From Methanobrevibacter sp. (GTDB taxonomy: Archaea; Methanobacteriota; Methanobacteria; Methanobacteriales; Methanobacteriaceae), in assembly GCF_017431965.1 (NCBI RefSeq), contig NZ_JAFRKB010000055.1, positions 1 through 51,146 of the forward strand: 51,146 nt of DNA, read 5' to 3'. Positions 46,524-51,146 of this stretch are shown here, in pieces (the first letter of the stretch is position 1; each line of letters opens with the position of its first letter). A program made the translations under genes and the position numbers. The notes beneath the pieces are model-generated. The model saw only the letters and a list, made by a program, of their open reading frames with translations, did not search any database and was not told the origin of the DNA.

Positions 46524-47311
46524 TTAATACACATTTCTTTATATTTGCAATTTTTACATTTTTTAGAATTTATTTTAACATTTGGAAGTTTATTATTTTC
46601 AGTTATTTCTTTAACTTCTCTCATTACTTCGAATAATCCTTTTCGCAAATTCACGTCCATTATTATAGGTCTTTTTTCAGCAATTTTTTCATAGTATATG
46701 AAGCCTACAAATACTTCCGTGTCAAATTCCTCTTCAACCAAAATTGCATGTGCCACTAGTTCGATTGCATCTTGGTCCCAAACTCCTTTTAATGGAGGAT
46801 TTGAACTCTTGATTGATACTGGATAATATTTCCCATCAATTATTTCTATTTTATCACAGATTCCAATTAATTCAAGTTGTGAATCTTTCAGTAAGTAGGA
46901 ATACATGCAATTAGGAAAAAACATATCTGTAATCGCAAATGCATCTTTTTCAAGTATGTTCATTGCTTGTTTTACTCTTAATGCAGTTATTTTAATATTG
47001 AAATATGTATTGTCGATTATCTCATTAATTTGTGAGGATTCCAAATTTAATTCCATGCTTCTAATGGCATTGGTGCTGCTTTCAATGAAAATATTGATGT
47101 TTTCGGATAACTCATTTTCAATTTCCGTAATTGTCATTTCTTTTCTGATTTTTCGCATATTCTTATTAATTAAATCCTGAATATCAATTTTAAGCTTTTT
47201 AATTTCAATAGCTAGTTGATAATCATTATTTTCCTCAGTATCGACATGTGTTTGAATATATAGTTTCATGGGACAGAACATGTGTGTTTTTATTGAAGAT
47301 ATGTTTATCAT
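46517..47311 (-). CDS. Cas4-like (DUF83) PD-(D/E)XK family protein, perhaps inactive
   Basis: 264 residues. Iron-sulfur cysteines: MFCPMKLY near the N-terminus and CKNCKYKEMC at the C-terminus. The RecB-like core has ELIGICDKIEI with the metal Asp, then YYPVSIKSS where the catalytic Glu of the usual (D/E)xK is replaced by Ser while the Lys remains, and QDAIELVAHAILVEEEF, the RecB helix (QxxxY is HAIL-like here). No CRISPR array or other cas gene is near. It may be a Cas4/Dna2-type nuclease relative with another role. Confidence 0.78.
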   Translation of the reverse strand: MINISSIKTHMFCPMKLYIQTHVDTEENNDYQLAIEIKKLKIDIQDLINKNMRKIRKEMTITEIENELSENINIFIESSTNAIRSMELNLESSQINEIIDNTYFNIKITALRVKQAMNILEKDAFAITDMFFPNCMYSYLLKDSQLELIGICDKIEIIDGKYYPVSIKSSNPPLKGVWDQDAIELVAHAILVEEEFDTEVFVGFIYYEKIAEKRPIIMDVNLRKGLFEVMREVKEITENNKLPNVKINSKKCKNCKYKEMCIKN

Positions 47312-47400
47312 ATAATAACCTCTAAAATTGTGTAATATTACTTTAAAATTAATAATATAAATATTTAGAAGTTATAAGGAGCATAAATATTTTCAATTAA

Positions 47401-47435
47401 AATAAAAAAAGTGAATAGCTAGTAATTTAGCTATT
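47401..47435 (-). terminator. Terminator of the NSS transporter gene
   Basis: AATAGCTA / TAGCTATT (47414-47421 and 47428-47435) with a six-base loop, followed on the minus strand by a T-run (47402-47410 read in complement). Confidence 0.7.
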
Positions 47436-47449
47436 TTAAGTCAATTTTA

Positions 47450-48925
47450 TCAGTCATAATAATTTTCATTTACAGCAGGTAATTTTGCAAAAATGAATGG
47501 GATTATTATTAACAATACTGTTAATATTATTTCGATAGTGATGCTGAATCCGTCTGCTGCTTTAAATGTGTAGTATATTCCTTGAGCCCAAAGGAAAAAA
47601 ATACATAACGGTAAAATAAATTTAATAATGATTTTCCAAATTTTTCCTACTTTGAGTGTTGAGTTTTTATTTAATGTTTCAGCTAAATAATCAAATTTGT
47701 AAATCCAACCGAATATTATGCATTCAAGGAGTATTGCAAATAATAATGCGAAACTATTCAGATATGTGTCGAATACTCCTAAAATTGCACTTCCTGCACC
47801 GGTTGCAAATAATGTGGATATTAAAAATCCTATAATGCATACCACTGTAGCAGTCTTTTTACGTTCAATAAGGAATTTTTCTGAAATAGAATAACAAACG
47901 CCTTCAAGAAGTGCAATGACTGATGTAATTCCTGCAAACAATATGCATAAGAAGAATAAGGGGCCAACGATATAAGCTGCATCGCCCATTATATTAAATA
48001 CTTGTGGGAATACCACAAATGCAAGTCCTGTTCCTTCAGTTACAATTTCATTAAATGGGATTCCGCTTGTTAATGCCATGAATCCTAAAATCGAAAATAT
48101 TCCGATGGAGTTAAATACTTCAAAACCGGAATTTGAGAAAGCAACAATTAAAGCATTGTCCACTAATTTGGATCCTTCGGGCAGGTAACTTGCATAAGTC
48201 ATAGCAATTGCCATTCCTAAACTAAGTGAAAATACTATTTGTCCAAAAGCTGATAGCCAAACTTCTGGATTTGCTAATGCGCTCCAATCAGGAGTAAAAA
48301 TCTGTGTATATCCAATTGATGCTCCTGGCAATGTTAAAGAGAATGCAACAATGCCCACTACAATTAAACAAAGTAGGGGCAATAGGATTTTACTCACACG
48401 TCCAATTCCATCATTCAAATCTCTTTTAATAATGAACCATGCCATAAACCAAATGGCGAATACGGAGACAAATACTATTGGCACAATTGTAAATAAGCCA
48501 GAAATGGAATCTGTTGAGTGCAATACATTATTTGTAAAATATAAATCAGGATTTGCACCCCAAGCTTTTGTAATGCTTAGAAATACATAAATCAAATCCC
48601 ATCCAACAACACATGCATAATATGTTGTAATTAAAAATACAGTTAACAAAATGAACCATGCGACAGGTTCCAATCGGTTACTGATGGAATATAATATTCT
48701 TGCCAATGACTTTTTGAATTTAAATCCAACTGCATATTCAATTAAAACAAATGAAATTCCAAGCAGGAATAAAGAAACAATATATGGGATCATAAATGAT
48801 CCTCCACCGTTGGAATATAAAACATTCGGGAAACGCCAAATATTTCCAAGTCCGACAGCCGAACCAATCATCGCCATCATAAACGCGAAGTTACTGTTCC
48901 ATTCTGATTTTTCTTGTTCGCCCAT
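47450..48925 (-). CDS. Sodium-dependent transporter, NSS (SNF) family
   Basis: 491 residues, about twelve helices. The N-terminal NSS signature is complete: MMAMIGSAVGLGNIWRFPNVLYSNGGGSF, with the sodium-binding unwound GLGN in helix 1. Later, IVFSLSLGMAIAMTYASYLP (helix 6) is the substrate region. Such archaeal and bacterial members carry amino acids or tryptamine-like amines with sodium; the substrate is not readable. No known regulatory element seen. Confidence 0.93.
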   Translation of the reverse strand: MGEQEKSEWNSNFAFMMAMIGSAVGLGNIWRFPNVLYSNGGGSFMIPYIVSLFLLGISFVLIEYAVGFKFKKSLARILYSISNRLEPVAWFILLTVFLITTYYACVVGWDLIYVFLSITKAWGANPDLYFTNNVLHSTDSISGLFTIVPIVFVSVFAIWFMAWFIIKRDLNDGIGRVSKILLPLLCLIVVGIVAFSLTLPGASIGYTQIFTPDWSALANPEVWLSAFGQIVFSLSLGMAIAMTYASYLPEGSKLVDNALIVAFSNSGFEVFNSIGIFSILGFMALTSGIPFNEIVTEGTGLAFVVFPQVFNIMGDAAYIVGPLFFLCILFAGITSVIALLEGVCYSISEKFLIERKKTATVVCIIGFLISTLFATGAGSAILGVFDTYLNSFALLFAILLECIIFGWIYKFDYLAETLNKNSTLKVGKIWKIIIKFILPLCIFFLWAQGIYYTFKAADGFSITIEIILTVLLIIIPFIFAKLPAVNENYYD

Positions 48926-48982
48926 TGTATCACATTAATTTAATGATATAATTCGTTACATTCCTTAAAATATAATTCAATC

Positions 48983-50056
48983 CTATGCAGGACTTTCTTT
49001 AAGTTTCAGATACTCATCAATAGCTTCACGAGTAGTTCCAACAACTAAACGGTAATGTGAGTCTTCACCATTAACAATAACTTTTTCTACTTTTCCTTTA
49101 GCTATTACATGTTCGCCGTCAATTACTTCGCCGGCATAGGTGTGTGTAAATGAAACCACTTCAGTCAAATCGAATTCAACACCATCAAGGATTTTAACAT
49201 TTTCAATTGTATAAAGTGAAGGATTATCGAATGCACCAAGTGCGCTTACAATATCCGCTTCAATTTGTGCAATTCCTTGAGGTTCATATACAGTGTCTCC
49301 CCAAACACCAGAGATTTCATCATAATCCTTTGTAGCCAAAATGTCAAATAAAGTTCCATTGATAGTTCCTCTATTCGCTTTTCTATTTTCATACCATCTA
49401 AATTCTTCTTTAGTTAAGCTTGCATCACTCATTCTTTTATTATACACGAAATCCCAATAATCATTTGTAATTCCTTGTACTGTGATATGTTTATCCACCT
49501 CTTCAATGTAGACTTCTTTGCCTCTATGTTCTTTGAATGCTTTAATTGCATTTCTGTGATTGTCAAGACCATAAACAACAAAATCCAAGTCACTTACATC
49601 ATCTTTTTGAAGGCCAGGTAAAATGGAACCGGAAATGCCTAGATGGTCATAAGGAATATCTGCCATAAAGTGGAAAAAGTCAGCAACATCCATTAATTTT
49701 GCAATCAATTCCGGATTTTTAACTTCGCCGCCCGCTTCAAAAGTCTTTTTAAGACCATATAATCTGTCTTCAGGTTTTATAATCCTTTCAACTTTATCGA
49801 GTGGAACACCCATCATTTCGACATTTGTCACATCACAAAAATATAAATAATCTGGGTGATTTTCTCTTAGGTAAGCATAAGCTTCCTCAGACCCCACTTT
49901 CCTATATCGTTTCCCATCTTTTTCGCGGTCACCTTCAGGATCGGGAACATATCTTAAAAAAGATATTACTCTGTCTTCGGGATGAATGTAATTGGTTGAT
50001 GCGAAGTATAAGTCATCGCTTGTGTAAATAAAATCTCTTGTTCTAACTTGTTTCAT
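48983..50056 (-). CDS. Nucleotidyltransferase-like protein, unknown role
   Basis: 357 residues from ATG 50056, which has AAGGAG eight bases upstream; an earlier ATG at 50092 would add 12 residues. The central part has SGSILPGLQKDDVSDLDFVVYG, the GS...DxD nucleotidyltransferase beta motif. N-terminal 115 residues (FIYTSDDLYFASTNYIHPEDRV) and C-terminal 100 residues are conserved-looking but unassigned. I believe the family is the archaeal group of predicted nucleotidyltransferases near COG1665. Substrate unknown. Confidence 0.75.
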   Translation of the reverse strand: MKQVRTRDFIYTSDDLYFASTNYIHPEDRVISFLRYVPDPEGDREKDGKRYRKVGSEEAYAYLRENHPDYLYFCDVTNVEMMGVPLDKVERIIKPEDRLYGLKKTFEAGGEVKNPELIAKLMDVADFFHFMADIPYDHLGISGSILPGLQKDDVSDLDFVVYGLDNHRNAIKAFKEHRGKEVYIEEVDKHITVQGITNDYWDFVYNKRMSDASLTKEEFRWYENRKANRGTINGTLFDILATKDYDEISGVWGDTVYEPQGIAQIEADIVSALGAFDNPSLYTIENVKILDGVEFDLTEVVSFTHTYAGEVIDGEHVIAKGKVEKVIVNGEDSHYRLVVGTTREAIDEYLKLKESPA

Positions 50057-50226
50057 TTTTTTGGCTCCTTGATTAAATATTGTTTTTTTCATTAATTAAT
50101 ATTTTCAAGAATATATTTTGGTTAATATTTTTTTCATTTGGTTTAGTTTTGAAGCCTATTTTTAGTTTAGTTTATATAATTTGAAGTTAGTATATTTAAT
50201 AGTATAATATAATTTAGGTTTTTATA

Positions 50227-50820
50227 ATGACTATTACACATAAACATATTGATGAAATTTTTGAATATGATGGAAGTCAGATTAATCCATCTTGGGCTTT
50301 TCAAGAGTTTGGAATTTACGGATCCTCAATTATAACTTGGATAGGTCCGGTCAATATTACTCCAGACAATTTAAAGGATTTTGCAGATGTTGGCCTTGAA
50401 ATAAAATCCAATTATATGGTCAATTTCATTTGTGAATTCTTTGACCAGCAACCTCCGAATATGAGGATTGCTTATTTAAGGCAAAGACTCTTAGTAATGA
50501 TATTTAGAGAAATCTTAGCGGAACATGGTGTGACCACAAAAAGAGAAGGGGATGATATTTTTGTTTGCAATAGAAAATTATCCATTTCAATAGCTTCCAT
50601 CTCTTTGAGTTCTTCCAAAATTCATTTCGCTTTTAATCTGGAGGATAAAGGAACTCCTGATGATGTCGAAACAATTGGATTGTATGATATTGAAGTTAAT
50701 AATCGACAGATATTTAATGAAGATAATATACTGGATTTAATAAATGATATTGCAAGTAGATTTATAAATGAATTGGAAACAATTGAAAAGGACATAAGCA
50801 AAACAAAGGTGTTAGGATGA
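50227..50820 (+). CDS. DUF366 family protein
   Basis: 197 residues. Matches the archaeal DUF366 pattern: [21 protein letters not shown] at the N-terminus, then [11 protein letters not shown] and [19 protein letters not shown]. No catalytic role is established. The stop codon overlaps the next start (ATGA), so it is translationally coupled to the QueD/PTPS-family gene, suggesting a task in the same pathway. Confidence 0.8.
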   Translation: MTITHKHIDEIFEYDGSQINPSWAFQEFGIYGSSIITWIGPVNITPDNLKDFADVGLEIKSNYMVNFICEFFDQQPPNMRIAYLRQRLLVMIFREILAEHGVTTKREGDDIFVCNRKLSISIASISLSSSKIHFAFNLEDKGTPDDVETIGLYDIEVNNRQIFNEDNILDLINDIASRFINELETIEKDISKTKVLG

Positions 50821-51146
50821 AAATTTTAGTTAATGGTATCCAATCAAATTTAAGATTCTCTTCTGCTCATGTAATTCCAGGTCATGAGTCCTGTGGTTTT
50901 ATCCATGGACATTCTTACTTTGTGGATGTAGAAATTGAAGGTGAAAGGGCAGGGGAATTTGATTTTGTAGTTGACTTTAAAGATGTTAAAGGTTATACTA
51001 AGGCCATCTGTGATGAACTGGATCACAGATTATTAATTCCCGTTTACAATAACTTAATTGATTTTAAGGATTTTGACAAGGACAAGGATTCTATTTTTGA
51101 TTTAAAAAATCAAAAATCAGTTTACTTTAAAATTGATGGTAAAGGG
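50817..51146 (+). CDS. 6-pyruvoyl-tetrahydropterin synthase / QueD family protein, 3'-truncated by the window edge
   Basis: 110 residues visible. Zinc-site histidines: [22 protein letters not shown] (His-x-x then HGH), the catalytic Cys in HESCG, and the later DELDHRLL. The family makes carboxytetrahydropterin for 7-deazaguanine (archaeosine) or folate/pterin-like cofactors; which one applies cannot be read from the fragment. Starts in the last codon of the DUF366 gene. Confidence 0.88.
   Translation, partial: MKILVNGIQSNLRFSSAHVIPGHESCGFIHGHSYFVDVEIEGERAGEFDFVVDFKDVKGYTKAICDELDHRLLIPVYNNLIDFKDFDKDKDSIFDLKNQKSVYFKIDGKG

Noticed and set aside
46517..47311. Cas4-like gene taken as a sign of a CRISPR locus
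   Set aside because: No cas1, cas2, effector genes or repeat array within reach; lone Cas4-family genes are common in archaea.

Overview
The window comes from a methanogenic archaeon of the Methanobacteriales, most probably a Methanobrevibacter-like species. The evidence is a low-GC genome, the methanogenesis enzyme Ftr, a complete 17-gene energy-converting hydrogenase B (ehb) operon, a giant adhesin-like surface protein typical of gut Methanobrevibacter, archaeal TATA boxes, an archaeal Hjc resolvase and an intron-containing tRNA-Trp. The genus is inferred from gene content. No rRNA, CRISPR array, transposase or prophage gene was seen.

Layout. 1-3.8 kb: 3' part of an adhesin-like protein made of long tandem beta-helix repeats followed by five Ig-like domains. 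4.1-8.8 kb: grpE-dnaK-dnaJ heat-shock operon (minus strand) divergent from an ArsR-type regulator, with two TAAC-N5-GTTA dyads in the shared control region. 8.8-12.4 kb: hypF and larB (nickel-enzyme maturation) read divergently from one palindromic TATA box, followed by an acetyltransferase. 12.4-17.1 kb: a wall or surface polymer module: a GT2/CDP-glycerol glycerophosphotransferase fusion, a small membrane-anchored protein and a TagGH/Wzm-Wzt-like ABC exporter. 17.1-20.7 kb: hisE, a CBS-ParB-like protein, gatB and a radical SAM enzyme. 20.8-22.1 kb: five tRNA genes in a row (Asn, CAU, Glu, Leu, His), hjc, and tRNA-Trp with a box C/D intron. 22.1-28.3 kb: MBL hydrolase, TrkA/TrkH potassium uptake, a YbhN/AglD-like membrane protein, ftr and a MthK-like potassium channel. 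28.3-35.4 kb: NAD(P)HX repair (nnr), sfsA, a sirtuin, argG, an SF1 helicase and an aspartoacylase-like enzyme. 35.6-36.3 kb: a YdjM-like membrane protein. 36.6-46.5 kb: the ehbA-Q operon. 46.5-51.1 kb: a Cas4-like nuclease relative, an NSS-family transporter, a nucleotidyltransferase-like protein, a DUF366 protein and the start of a QueD/PTPS-family gene cut by the window edge.

How the parts connect. Ehb uses the sodium/proton gradient to reduce low-potential ferredoxin with H2 for biosynthesis; HypF, encoded in the same window, builds part of the Fe(CN)2CO site that its [NiFe] centre needs. Ftr carries out the second step of CO2 reduction to methane. GatB and the tRNA cluster serve translation. 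The adhesin and the teichoic-acid-like module both point to the pseudomurein cell surface.

The most interesting signals are the HSR1-like operator dyads and a long inverted repeat upstream of grpE, the tRNA-Trp intron whose guide base-pairs so as to place methylation exactly on C34, a probable ATT start for gatB, a bidirectional TATA palindrome that predicts two leaderless mRNAs, nested competing inverted repeats upstream of argG, a perfect palindrome centred on the predicted ehb transcription start, and a Cas4-like protein whose catalytic acidic residue appears to be replaced by serine.
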